DNA of 5,586 nt from an uncultured Dokdonia sp. (GCA_937124495.1 CAKZKZ010000037.1:1-5586), one strand, 5' to 3'. Shown: positions 1-5,586, numbered from the stretch's first letter. Numbers and translations: made by a program. The notes: generated from the sequence alone by a model not told the origin.

Positions 1-859
1 CTTTACGACGATCTCCAAAACCTGGCGCTTTTACAGCGGCAATTTTAAGAGCGCCACGAAGCTTGTTTACAACCAAAGTAGCCAGTGCTTCTCCGTCTAC
101 ATCTTCGGCAATAATAAGAAGTGGTTTCCCTGTTTGTGCTACAGGTTCTAATACAGGAAGTAAATCCTTCATAGAAGATATCTTTTTGTCAAAAAGTAAG
201 ATATATGGGCTTTCTAATTCAGCGTTCATTTTCTCACTATTTGTAACAAAATATGGAGATAAATATCCGCGATCAAACTGCATCCCTTCTACAACATCTA
301 CGTATGTTTCTGTTCCTTTTGCCTCTTCTACAGTGATGACTCCTTCTTTTCCTACTTTTCCAAAAGCTTCTGCAATCAATTCTCCAATAATGTTATCATT
401 ATTTGCAGAAATCGCTGCGACTTGCTTTATTTTTTCTGAAGAGTTACCCACTTTTGTGGTTTGCTTCTCTAAGTTTTCTGTAATCGCAAGTACTGCTTTG
501 TCAATACCGCGTTTTAAATCCATTGGATTTGCACCTGCCGCTACGTTTTTAAGACCTTCTTTTACGATCGCTTGAGCAAGTACGGTTGCAGTTGTTGTTC
601 CGTCTCCTGCAAGATCGTTTGTTTTTGAAGCTACTTCTTTTACCATCTGAGCTCCCATATTTTCAAGAGCATCTTCTAGTTCTATTTCTTTTGCAACGGT
701 AACACCATCTTTAGTTACTTGTGGTGCTCCAAATGATTTACTTATGATGACATTACGACCTTTAGGTCCTAATGTTACTTTTACTGCATTTGCTAATGCA
801 TCTACACCACGCTTAATGCCGTCACGTGCTTCGATGTCAAATTTTATATCTTTTGCCAT
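1..859 (-). CDS. groEL: 60-kDa chaperonin GroEL, C-terminus cut by the window edge
   Basis: GroEL forms the double-ring ATP-driven folding chamber in the cytoplasm and works with the GroES lid encoded just upstream. I translated the minus strand from the ATG at 859-857 and the frame is open to the left edge, giving 286 complete codons of about 540 expected. The start MAKDIKFD is the normal family start. Visible landmarks are TLGPKGRNV (residues 29-37, nucleotide-binding loop), GDGTTTATVLA (85-95, with the Mg/ATP aspartate at 86), most of the equatorial and intermediate domains, and the first part of the apical domain including GYLSPYF (198-204), a stretch tied to substrate and GroES binding. 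The second catalytic aspartate and the C-terminal tail lie outside the window. There is no frameshift or odd residue in the visible part. It follows groES after a 146-bp spacer, long for a groESL pair, and is presumably co-transcribed with it. Identity is certain. Confidence 0.98.
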   Translation of the reverse strand, partial: MAKDIKFDIEARDGIKRGVDALANAVKVTLGPKGRNVIISKSFGAPQVTKDGVTVAKEIELEDALENMGAQMVKEVASKTNDLAGDGTTTATVLAQAIVKEGLKNVAAGANPMDLKRGIDKAVLAITENLEKQTTKVGNSSEKIKQVAAISANNDNIIGELIAEAFGKVGKEGVITVEEAKGTETYVDVVEGMQFDRGYLSPYFVTNSEKMNAELESPYILLFDKKISSMKDLLPVLEPVAQTGKPLLIIAEDVDGEALATLVVNKLRGALKIAAVKAPGFGDRRK

Positions 860-880
860 GATACTCTTATTAGATTGCCA

Positions 881-898
881 TTCCCGATATATCAGGAA
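881..898. repeat. Near-perfect palindrome in the groES-groEL spacer
   Basis: Read on the minus strand this is TTCCTGATATATCGGGAA. Eight of nine base pairs match, and the ninth (T-G) would be a G-U wobble in RNA. It lies 21 bases upstream of the groEL start codon, so in a groES-groEL transcript it could form a short hairpin before the ribosome-binding region. No T-run follows, so it is not an intrinsic terminator. It could be an RNA hairpin that affects processing or translation, a protein-binding site, or chance in an AT-rich spacer. Confidence 0.4.
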
Positions 899-937
899 CC
901 TTATGATTTCTTAATTTGTTTGAGTTGCGATTTATAT

Positions 938-951
938 GCTTTCGCGAAAGC
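938..951. repeat. 14-bp perfect palindrome GCTTTCGCGAAAGC, repeat copy 1
   Basis: A perfect 14-bp inverted repeat sits in the middle of the AT-rich groES-groEL spacer, about 54 bases after the groES stop codon. The same core recurs as a 20-bp perfect palindrome at 4610-4629 and in decayed form at 4581-4592. On the minus strand this copy reads CCGCTTTCGCGAAAGCATATA, and the decayed copy shares both the CCGC start and the GCATATA ending, so the copies look related beyond the core. I infer a dispersed intergenic repeat or a common DNA-binding site. It has no T-run and is not a terminator. It could also form a transcript hairpin that separates groES and groEL expression. Confidence 0.65.
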
Positions 952-1005
952 GGATACTACAAGATTTCAACGAATTGATATTGTGTAGTTCTTAGGTTGT
1001 GTGAA

Positions 1006-1281
1006 TTATACGATCGCAAGAATATCTTCTTCTTTCATAATCATATAATCGTTACCATCTATGGTAAGCTCTGTACCTGCGTATTTTCCGTAAATAACAA
1101 TATCTCCTGTTTTTACAGTCATATCATGATCTTTTTTGCCAGAGCCTACAGCAACAACTTTCCCTTTTTGTTGTTTTTCTTGTGCCGAATCAGGAATATA
1201 AAGTCCAGATGCGGTTTGAGTCTCTGCTGGTAGTGGTTCTATCACTACACGATCAGCAAGTGGTTTAATGTTTAAAGCCAT
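1006..1281 (-). CDS. groES: 10-kDa co-chaperonin GroES
   Basis: GroES is the seven-subunit lid that closes the GroEL chamber in the cytoplasm. The 91-residue product is of normal length and complete. It opens with MALNIKPLADRVVIEPL, the typical first beta strands. It has the mobile loop around residues 18-35, with the GLYIP segment (26-30) supplying the hydrophobic contact to GroEL. It then has KGKVVAVGSG, the TGDIVIYGKYAGTEL barrel strands, and the usual C-terminal MKEEDILAIV. The ATG at 1281-1279 gives the canonical N-terminus. The upstream bases are A-rich without a Shine-Dalgarno sequence, as is common in Bacteroidota. A terminator separates it from secG upstream, and a candidate promoter lies in 1366-1403, so groES starts its own transcription unit with groEL. 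No CIRCE operator for HrcA was found in 1282-1410. Confidence 0.98.
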   Translation of the reverse strand: MALNIKPLADRVVIEPLPAETQTASGLYIPDSAQEKQQKGKVVAVGSGKKDHDMTVKTGDIVIYGKYAGTELTIDGNDYMIMKEEDILAIV

Positions 1282-1337
1282 TTTTTGATTCGTATTTATT
1301 AAGGTTAAATAAGTTATTATTGTATAGTTGTGTGTAA

Positions 1338-1354
1338 GTCAGAAATTATGCCAG
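1338..1354 (-). promoter_or_regulatory. Possible sigma-54-like promoter motif upstream of groES
   Basis: On the minus strand the motif reads CTGGCATAATTTCTGAC and begins 57-73 bases before the groES start. CTGGCAT fits the -24 box well (consensus YTGGCACG). Ten bases after the GG comes GA, where the sigma-54 -12 box needs GC, so the second element is defective by the strict rule. A sigma-54 activator is encoded about 2 kb upstream, which makes the motif worth recording. A chance match is quite possible. Confidence 0.2.
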
Positions 1355-1365
1355 TTGTAGGATGC

Positions 1366-1403
1366 TGACAAATTTACAGCGCAAATGACAAACGATTGAC
1401 AAA
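1366..1403. promoter_or_regulatory. Three TTTGTCA direct repeats over the groES promoter
   Basis: The heptamer TTTGTCA (minus strand) occurs at 1397-1403, 1386-1392 and 1366-1372. The starts are 11 and 20 bases apart, close to one and two turns of the helix, so all three would face the same side of the DNA. An inverted half-copy, TGTCAA at 1407-1412, gives TTGACA-N5-TGTCAA with the first of them. The repeats overlap both boxes of the candidate promoter, as an operator would. Part of the similarity may arise because the promoter boxes themselves contain TTTG. The binding protein, if any, is unknown. Confidence 0.35.
1369..1403 (-). promoter_or_regulatory. Candidate groES-groEL promoter, Bacteroidota type
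   Basis: On the minus strand TAAATTTG (1376-1369) matches the Bacteroidota -7 box TAnnTTTG exactly. TTTG (1403-1400) lies 23 bases upstream as a -33 box, at the upper end of the usual 17-23 spacing. It sits directly after the terminator that closes the secG unit, where a promoter for groES is expected. Transcription would start near 1362 and leave a leader of about 80 bases. The position supports the call; the long spacer weakens it. Confidence 0.5.
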
Positions 1404-1410
1404 TGGTGTC

Positions 1411-1451
1411 AAACAAAAAATGCCAACTTGAAAAGTTGGCATTTTTTGTTT
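1411..1451 (-). terminator. Rho-independent terminator after secG
   Basis: A perfect 19-bp inverted repeat (1411-1429 with 1433-1451) has a three-base loop. Its GC-containing core is TGCCAACTT/AAGTTGGCA, flanked by an A-run on one side and a T-run on the other. On the minus strand the stem is followed by TTTTTTG, so it ends the lptE-TPR-secG transcript 15 bases after the secG stop. The mirrored A and T runs make it able to act in both directions, but no gene in this window is on the plus strand. Confidence 0.92.
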
Positions 1452-1465
1452 TTTGTAATGTATTA

Positions 1466-1813
1466 TTACTCTTCTGGAGTATCATTTGTTGTATCGCCAG
1501 AAGGAGCAGGGATATCAACAGGTGCTGTTGTTTGTGCAGCATTTGGATCAAATACTTGAGACTCACCTCCAGTATCTCCAAAAATAGATATGTTACTTAG
1601 TAGGATAAGTACTAATAAAAGTGTTGCTAATCCCCAAGTTGCCTTGTCTAGAAAGTCTGTTGTTTTTTGAACACCACCCATTTGTTGTGTTCCTCCGCCT
1701 CCAAAAGAAGAAGATAATCCTCCACCTTTAGGGTTTTGCACCATAATAACTACGACGAGTAAAAATGCTACTATAATGATTAATACTAAAAATATATAAA
1801 ATGTAGTACTCAT
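1466..1813 (-). CDS. secG: Preprotein translocase subunit SecG
   Basis: SecG is the small inner-membrane partner of SecYE and assists SecA-driven export. The 115-residue protein has two hydrophobic segments, about residues 5-25 and 59-78. Between them is the family signature QNPKGGGLSSSFGGGG (26-41), a glycine-rich cytoplasmic loop, and then KTTDFLDKATW. After the second segment comes a roughly 35-residue acidic, Pro/Thr-rich tail ending TPEE, which is longer than in the E. coli protein and, from memory, usual for Bacteroidota. The ATG at 1813-1811 overlaps the TGA of the upstream gene by four bases (ATGA), indicating translational coupling. It is the last gene of its unit; a strong terminator follows 15 bases after the stop. 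Confidence 0.97.
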   Translation of the reverse strand: MSTTFYIFLVLIIIVAFLLVVVIMVQNPKGGGLSSSFGGGGTQQMGGVQKTTDFLDKATWGLATLLLVLILLSNISIFGDTGGESQVFDPNAAQTTAPVDIPAPSGDTTNDTPEE

Positions 1814-2736
1814 AATTCTTTATTTTCTTCTAATTGCTGTATTGCCCGAATTTGGTCTGCAAAGAAACCATTTTTTTCTGGATATTTCAAACTTAAAATC
1901 CGATAAGCTTGCTTTGCTTTTTTAAAGTTTTTTTGCTCTACATATACGCGTGCTAAAGTCTCTGTCATTAAGGCTTCAGAAGACATGAGGGATTCTTTTG
2001 CAAGATTTTTTTTAGGTAAAACCTTGGCTGGTGAAAATTCAATTTTAGGATTAGACGCTATAAAAGAGTCAACAATGTCTTGCTTACGCTTTTTGATATT
2101 GACATCTGTATCTTCAGTCCCTGATATTTTAGAGGGTTCAAATGCTTGGTCTTTACTAGGCGATGATGTTGTTATTTCTTCCTTATTTTTTTCTTGTGAT
2201 AAAAGGTCCCTCTTTATAGGCGAAAACCTAGAAATTTGTAACCATTCCTGGAAAGAATGAACTTCGTTTGTGTCAAAATCCAAAGGTTTTCCGACAGAAA
2301 GTATTTCTTTTGGAGATTGTTTTGTGATTTCTGAATTTTCTTTTTTCACAAATAAATTTGGGTCCAGAATTTTTGAAGCTTTTTCTTGCTCTTCATCCTG
2401 AACTTGTAGCGATACATCTTGTAAATCTTCTATGTCGAGTGCTCTTAACTGTGTTTCTTGCGCTTTTATTTGAGAGCTTATTTCGTTTTGATCGAACACC
2501 TCTGAAGTGATGTATTCAAATAGAACAGCTCTGTCAGTAGTATGCGCTGCAGTTACTTTTAGAGATTTATTATAAGCAAAACTTTCTTCATTCTTAAGGC
2601 CTTTAATGTATAAGGCATGTGCGCTTTGAAAATAAGGAAACTCATCTAGTAAACTTCGTATATCTGCAGTATGTGAACCAGAGATATGCTCAGGATGTTC
2701 TAGTAGATATGTGAAAGCTTGTGTATTCATTACCAT
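1810..2736 (-). CDS. Conserved hypothetical protein with TPR-like C-terminus
   Basis: The function is unknown. The 308-residue product (306 from the second ATG) has no signal peptide or membrane segment and is probably cytoplasmic. Three zones are visible. Residues 1-85 are a helical N-terminal region (LLDEFPYFQSAHALYIKGL). The middle, roughly 90-240, is rich in Lys, Glu, Ser and Asp and looks disordered. The last 55 residues contain TETLARVYVEQKNFKKAKQ followed by LKYPEKN, which reads as one tetratricopeptide-type helix pair, usually a protein-protein contact. Two starts are possible. ATG at 2736 overlaps lptE by seven bases. ATG at 2730 forms TAATG with the lptE stop, a common coupling arrangement, and I prefer it slightly. 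The gene is locked between lptE and secG by overlaps on both sides, suggesting a role tied to the cell envelope or secretion, but that is inference from position only. Confidence 0.9.
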   Translation of the reverse strand: MVMNTQAFTYLLEHPEHISGSHTADIRSLLDEFPYFQSAHALYIKGLKNEESFAYNKSLKVTAAHTTDRAVLFEYITSEVFDQNEISSQIKAQETQLRALDIEDLQDVSLQVQDEEQEKASKILDPNLFVKKENSEITKQSPKEILSVGKPLDFDTNEVHSFQEWLQISRFSPIKRDLLSQEKNKEEITTSSPSKDQAFEPSKISGTEDTDVNIKKRKQDIVDSFIASNPKIEFSPAKVLPKKNLAKESLMSSEALMTETLARVYVEQKNFKKAKQAYRILSLKYPEKNGFFADQIRAIQQLEENKEL

Positions 2737-3245
2737 TTAGCCAATGACTCATTGACAATATCTTGTGTAATACGTTCAAAAATTTCTTCTAGTGCTACAT
2801 CAAGGGCACTTCCTATTAATTGCGTAGTTGCTGGTACATCAGAAAAGAAAGAGAAACGTTTTTCAAAATCATCTTTCCCATCTGTTTCCGTATTATTGTA
2901 ATAACGCACATTTATAGCAATGGTCAGTCTATTTTGCGCAGCAGTGTTATCTGAGGTAGAAGCTTGTGGTGCGATATAGAACTGTACAATTTCCCCTTCA
3001 AAAAGAAGTTCGCCATTATTAGGAACGAGACTTAAATTTGTTTGATTCTGAATTAAATCTTGTAATGCAAAAGTAAATGTGCGATCAATACCAGGTTCTA
3101 CAATAGGTGCTTGATTTTGAAAGAAATTCACCTGAAATGTTTTTATGTCTTCACTAATAGATATACCATTAAATGAATAAAAGCCACATCCTTGAAAAGT
3201 AAGGCAACATAGCAATGCAAATAATATAGTAGTTGTTTTTCTCAT
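2730..3245 (-). CDS. lptE: LPS assembly lipoprotein LptE
   Basis: LptE plugs the LptD barrel in the outer membrane and helps place lipopolysaccharide on the cell surface. The 171-residue product starts with MRKTTTILFALLCCLTFQGC, a lipoprotein signal with a lipobox FQGC and the lipidated cysteine at residue 20. CGFYSFNGISI follows, a start I recognise from the LptE family of Bacteroidota. The rest shows the expected small alpha/beta pattern: FQVNFFQNQAPIVEPGIDRTFTFAL, then INVRYYNN, then a C-terminal amphipathic helix (ALDVALEEIFERITQDIVNESLAKW). The length is normal and the gene is complete. It starts 61 bases after the activator gene, with no clear terminator or promoter between them, and its stop overlaps the start of the next gene. 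LptE sequences diverge strongly, so the call rests on the N-terminal motif, the size and the context. Confidence 0.9.
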   Translation of the reverse strand: MRKTTTILFALLCCLTFQGCGFYSFNGISISEDIKTFQVNFFQNQAPIVEPGIDRTFTFALQDLIQNQTNLSLVPNNGELLFEGEIVQFYIAPQASTSDNTAAQNRLTIAINVRYYNNTETDGKDDFEKRFSFFSDVPATTQLIGSALDVALEEIFERITQDIVNESLAKW

Positions 3246-3306
3246 ACCGATATAACGGCTAGTGTGTGTTAAAATTCCTTAAGCAATATACAATGATCTT
3301 ATAAAA

Positions 3307-4572
3307 TTATAAATCAAATTGTTTAATCTTTCTATATAATGTGCGCTCACTTATTCCAAGTTCATCTGCGGCTGCTTTACGCTTGCCTTTGTGACGTTCT
3401 AACGATTTTTTAATAAGTTCTAGTTCTTTATCATGTAAGGATAGTGTTTCTTCTTCTTCAATTTCTTCAGCAAAATGATAAGGGTCTTCTTTAACTTCAG
3501 GAATTGTAGTAGGAACTACAGGAGTCGCTTGCTCTGGTATTTGTAATACCTCCATCACCTCTTCGGCAGTGTCGTATGTGTCTTCTTCTTTTTTGTATAT
3601 TTTATTAATAAGAGATTCGTTTTCTTCTCTTACGTCTTCTGTATTCCCATTTTTCATGAGCTCTAATGTGAGCTTTTTAAGATCATTAAGATCTGATTTC
3701 ATATCAAATAATACTTTGTATAAAATCTCTCGCTCATTTGAGAAGTCTGAAGATTCTTTTTTGTCAATAACTGCAGGAAGTTTACTTCCAGTGTCTGGAA
3801 GATAATTCTGTATGGTGTCTGCTGTAATAGAGCGATTTTGTTCTAGTACAGAAACTTGTTCAGCGACGTTGCGTAGCTGTCTAATATTACCTGCCCATCG
3901 GTATTGAGTAAGAAGGTTTGTAGCTTGCTCATCAAGACGAATGGTTGGCATCTTGTATTTCATAGCAAAGTCTGAAGCAAACTTTCTAAAGAGTAAATGA
4001 ATATCATTTTTACGTTCTCTTAAAGGGGGTAAATTAATCTCTATAGTGCTTAGTCTGTAATAGAGGTCTTCTCTAAATTTACCTTCTTTAATAGCTTCAA
4101 ACATCTGTACATTGGTAGCAGCGACAATGCGTACATCTGTTTTTTGTGTTTTTGATGATCCTACTTTTAAAAATTCTCCGTTTTCAAGAACACGAAGCAA
4201 GCGTACTTGCGTTGGTAATGGAAGTTCACCTACTTCATCTAGGAATATAGTACCGCCATCGGCTACTTCAAAATACCCGCTTCTTGTTTGAGTCGCTCCG
4301 GTAAAAGCGCCTTTTTCGTGACCAAAAAGTTCACTGTCTATAGTACCTTCTGGAATGGCACCACAGTTTACAGCTATATATTTATTGTGTTTTCTGTGCG
4401 ATAGTGAATGGATAATTTTTGGAATACTTTCTTTACCCACACCGGATTCTCCAGTAACCAATACTGAAATATCTGTAGGAGCTACTTGAATTGATTTTTC
4501 TATCGCACGATTTAGTTTAGGATCATCTCCTATAATTCCAAATCGTTGTTTTGTGGTCTGTACTCCTTCCAT
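3307..4572 (-). CDS. Sigma-54-dependent activator, AAA+ and Fis-type HTH, no sensory domain
   Basis: This is a bacterial enhancer-binding protein that uses ATP hydrolysis to open promoters held by sigma-54 RNA polymerase. All catalytic motifs are present: Walker A GESGVGKE (41-48), the sigma-54 contact loop GAFTGA (88-93), Walker B GTIFLDEVGEL (107-117), sensor I RIVAATN (148-154), the arginine-finger region FREDLYYRL (166-174), and sensor II as WAGNIRQLRN (226-235), with Q where most members have E. The AAA+ domain begins within about 15 residues of the N-terminus, so there is no receiver, GAF or PAS domain. In this it resembles PspF; control must be in trans or by expression. Residues 260-378 form an unusually long linker with a likely helix (279-307) and an acidic stretch. 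The C-terminal HTH spans 379-421. Its targets are unknown. The start ATG is preceded by a GC-rich hairpin at 4581-4592. The family is certain; the role is not. Confidence 0.96.
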   Translation of the reverse strand: MEGVQTTKQRFGIIGDDPKLNRAIEKSIQVAPTDISVLVTGESGVGKESIPKIIHSLSHRKHNKYIAVNCGAIPEGTIDSELFGHEKGAFTGATQTRSGYFEVADGGTIFLDEVGELPLPTQVRLLRVLENGEFLKVGSSKTQKTDVRIVAATNVQMFEAIKEGKFREDLYYRLSTIEINLPPLRERKNDIHLLFRKFASDFAMKYKMPTIRLDEQATNLLTQYRWAGNIRQLRNVAEQVSVLEQNRSITADTIQNYLPDTGSKLPAVIDKKESSDFSNEREILYKVLFDMKSDLNDLKKLTLELMKNGNTEDVREENESLINKIYKKEEDTYDTAEEVMEVLQIPEQATPVVPTTIPEVKEDPYHFAEEIEEEETLSLHDKELELIKKSLERHKGKRKAAADELGISERTLYRKIKQFDL

Positions 4573-4580
4573 ATATATGC

Positions 4581-4592
4581 CCGCGAAGGCGG
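4581..4592. repeat. Decayed copy of the TTTCGCGAAA palindrome beside the activator start
   Basis: On the minus strand CCGCCTTCGCGGGCATATA matches repeat copy 1 (CCGCTTTCGCGAAAGCATATA) apart from a few substitutions and one missing base. The changes leave a short stem, CCGC-CTTC-GCGG, ending eight bases before the activator ATG. In the mRNA this stem would sit in the ribosome-binding region and might lower translation. It could instead be an inert remnant of the repeat. Confidence 0.45.
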
Positions 4593-4609
4593 TTTCTTTT
4601 TATGTTTTA

Positions 4610-4629
4610 TACGCTTTCGCGAAAGCGTA
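4610..4629. repeat. 20-bp perfect palindrome TACGCTTTCGCGAAAGCGTA, repeat copy 2
   Basis: All ten base pairs match. It lies in the 74-bp gap between the miaB stop and the activator start, within very AT-rich DNA, and shares its 14-bp core exactly with 938-951. No T-run follows on the minus strand (TAAAACAT follows), so termination is unlikely. Candidate explanations are an operator for a dimeric regulator, a dispersed intergenic repeat, or a transcript hairpin protecting the miaB 3' end. Confidence 0.75.
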
Positions 4630-4646
4630 CCCTTGCTTATTTTATA

Positions 4647-5586
4647 TTATAACCAATACTGAGCATACCCAACGGCTTCTCCTATGAGTGTTCCTGTAGT
4701 GCACTCATTCACTTTTACGTTTACATAATCTCCTACCTTGTAGTGTTCTTTTGGGAAAATGATGACAATATTTTGGTCATTACGCCCACTCCATTCGTTT
4801 TCATTCTTTTTTGATGTCTTTTCTATAAGAACTTCTACTGTTTGGTGTAAATATTTTTTTAAATTATCACGAGACATGTCTCTCTGTAAATCAATCACTT
4901 CTTGTAAACGACGTTTCTTAATTTCTAGAGGGATATCATCTTCCATTTTACGCTCTGCCAATGTTCCTGGACGTTCTGAATAATAAAACATAAACCCGTA
5001 ATCGTATTTCACGTAGTTTAGAAGATCTAAAGTGCCTTGATGATCTTCTTCGGTTTCTGTAGGAAATCCAGTAATCATATCTTGACTAATACCAATGTTT
5101 GGTATGATACGTTTGATATTGTCTACAAGTGTTTTATACTCTGCAACCGTGTGTTGACGATTCATTAATTTTAAGATACGATCGCTTCCACTTTGTACAG
5201 GTAAGTGTAAGTGGTCAACAAGCTCAGGCACATCAGCATAGGCTTCAATGATGTCAGGTGTGAATTCTACTGGGTGAGAAGTCGTATAACGAATACGGTC
5301 GATACCATCAATTGCAGCTACATAGCGCAGTAAATCTGAGAAATAACAAATTTCACCATCGTGCGTTTCACCACGATACGCATTTACGTTTTGGCCTAGT
5401 AGGTTTACTTCACGCACGCCTTGTTCGGCAAGTTGTGCAACTTCAAGTACAACGTCGTCAAGTGGGCGGCTTACTTCTTCACCACGCGTGTATGGTACAA
5501 CGCAGAACGTACAATACTTAGAACAACCTTCCATAATGGATACGAACGCGCTTGGGCCTTCTGCCTTTGGTTCAGGTAAACGATCG
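4647..5586 (-). CDS. miaB: tRNA-2-methylthio-N6-isopentenyladenosine synthase MiaB, N-terminus outside the window
   Basis: MiaB is a radical-SAM enzyme that adds a methylthio group to isopentenyl-adenosine 37 of tRNAs reading codons that start with U. The frame stays open to the right edge (last complete codon 5585-5583), giving 312 residues of a protein usually near 450-480. The Met at 5534 is internal, because the frame upstream of it encodes GPSAFVSI, part of the conserved entry to the radical-SAM site. The cluster motif CSKYCTFC follows (cysteines 21, 25 and 28 of this fragment). Then come the MiaB-typical NLLGQNVNAYRGE, HLPVQSGSDRILKLMNR, DMITGFPTETEEDH and FYYSERPGTLAER. A C-terminal TRAM domain covers about the last 70 residues (VGDYVNVKVNECTTGTLIGEA). 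The missing part is the N-terminal domain with the second Fe-S cluster. The LLGQNVNAY motif favours MiaB over RimO or MtaB. Confidence 0.96.
   Translation of the reverse strand, partial: DRLPEPKAEGPSAFVSIMEGCSKYCTFCVVPYTRGEEVSRPLDDVVLEVAQLAEQGVREVNLLGQNVNAYRGETHDGEICYFSDLLRYVAAIDGIDRIRYTTSHPVEFTPDIIEAYADVPELVDHLHLPVQSGSDRILKLMNRQHTVAEYKTLVDNIKRIIPNIGISQDMITGFPTETEEDHQGTLDLLNYVKYDYGFMFYYSERPGTLAERKMEDDIPLEIKKRRLQEVIDLQRDMSRDNLKKYLHQTVEVLIEKTSKKNENEWSGRNDQNIVIIFPKEHYKVGDYVNVKVNECTTGTLIGEAVGYAQYWL

Noticed and set aside
63..575. Plus-strand open frame of 170 codons
   Set aside because: It is antisense to groEL, whose frame I verified codon by codon across the region. The translation is Ser/Phe-rich without any recognisable domain.
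1338..1369. Inverted repeat GTCAG-N22-CTGAC upstream of groES
   Set aside because: The arms are only five bases with a long spacer, which is well within chance for this length.
1282..1410. CIRCE operator for HrcA upstream of groES
   Set aside because: No TTAGCACTC-N9-GAGTGCTAA or close variant is present on either strand.
1339..1600. Open frames on both strands across the terminator and the secG 3' end
   Set aside because: They run through the inverted-repeat terminator and overlap secG in another frame. The translations are low-complexity and have no motif.
4610..4629. Palindrome as a terminator of miaB
   Set aside because: No T-run follows the stem on the minus strand. The sequence after it is A-rich, so intrinsic termination is unlikely.
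5532..5534. ATG as the miaB start
   Set aside because: The frame continues upstream to the window edge and encodes conserved MiaB sequence (GPSAFVSI), so this Met is internal.
1..5586. CRISPR array, insertion sequence, phage or toxin-antitoxin genes
   Set aside because: No spaced direct repeats, terminal inverted repeats, transposase motifs or unexplained small gene pairs are visible. The strand is filled by core genes with short gaps.

Overview
The window looks like a stretch of core chromosome from a low-GC marine Flavobacteriaceae (Bacteroidota). Four things point there: protein wording (LptE with a CGFYSF N-terminus after the lipobox, a GroEL starting MAKDIKFD), the absence of clear Shine-Dalgarno sequences, a TAnnTTTG-type promoter element, and the gene order miaB - sigma-54 activator - lptE - TPR-like protein - secG - groES - groEL, which I recall as usual in this family. 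The genus cannot be fixed; the palindrome CTTTCGCGAAAG suggests a Dokdonia/Leeuwenhoekiella-like relative, but that is recollection only.

All seven genes lie on the minus strand, so transcription runs from the right edge (5586) to the left edge (1). From right to left: the C-terminal two thirds of miaB (tRNA methylthiotransferase, N-terminus outside the window); a 74-bp gap with one perfect and one decayed GC-rich palindrome; a sigma-54 activator without an N-terminal sensory domain (3307-4572); lptE (LPS export lipoprotein); a protein of unknown function with a TPR-like C-terminus; and secG. The last three overlap each other by a few bases and are probably translationally coupled. A strong 19-bp inverted-repeat terminator (1411-1451) ends this unit. 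A separate transcription unit then begins with groES and groEL. GroEL is cut by the left edge after 286 codons, and a 146-bp spacer with two palindromes separates the two genes.

Functionally this is housekeeping: tRNA modification, LPS transport to the outer membrane, Sec translocation and the GroE chaperonin, with one transcription activator in the middle whose targets are unknown. I see no mobile element, CRISPR array, phage gene, tRNA or rRNA, and no clearly new system. What deserves a second look is non-coding: a dispersed TTTCGCGAAA palindrome family, three TTTGTCA heptamers overlapping the likely groES promoter, and a sigma-54-like motif upstream of groES. The only stretches without a gene are 860-1005, 1282-1465, 3246-3306 and 4573-4646, all under 300 bases. 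The first, second and fourth hold the elements listed. 3246-3306 holds no convincing terminator or promoter.
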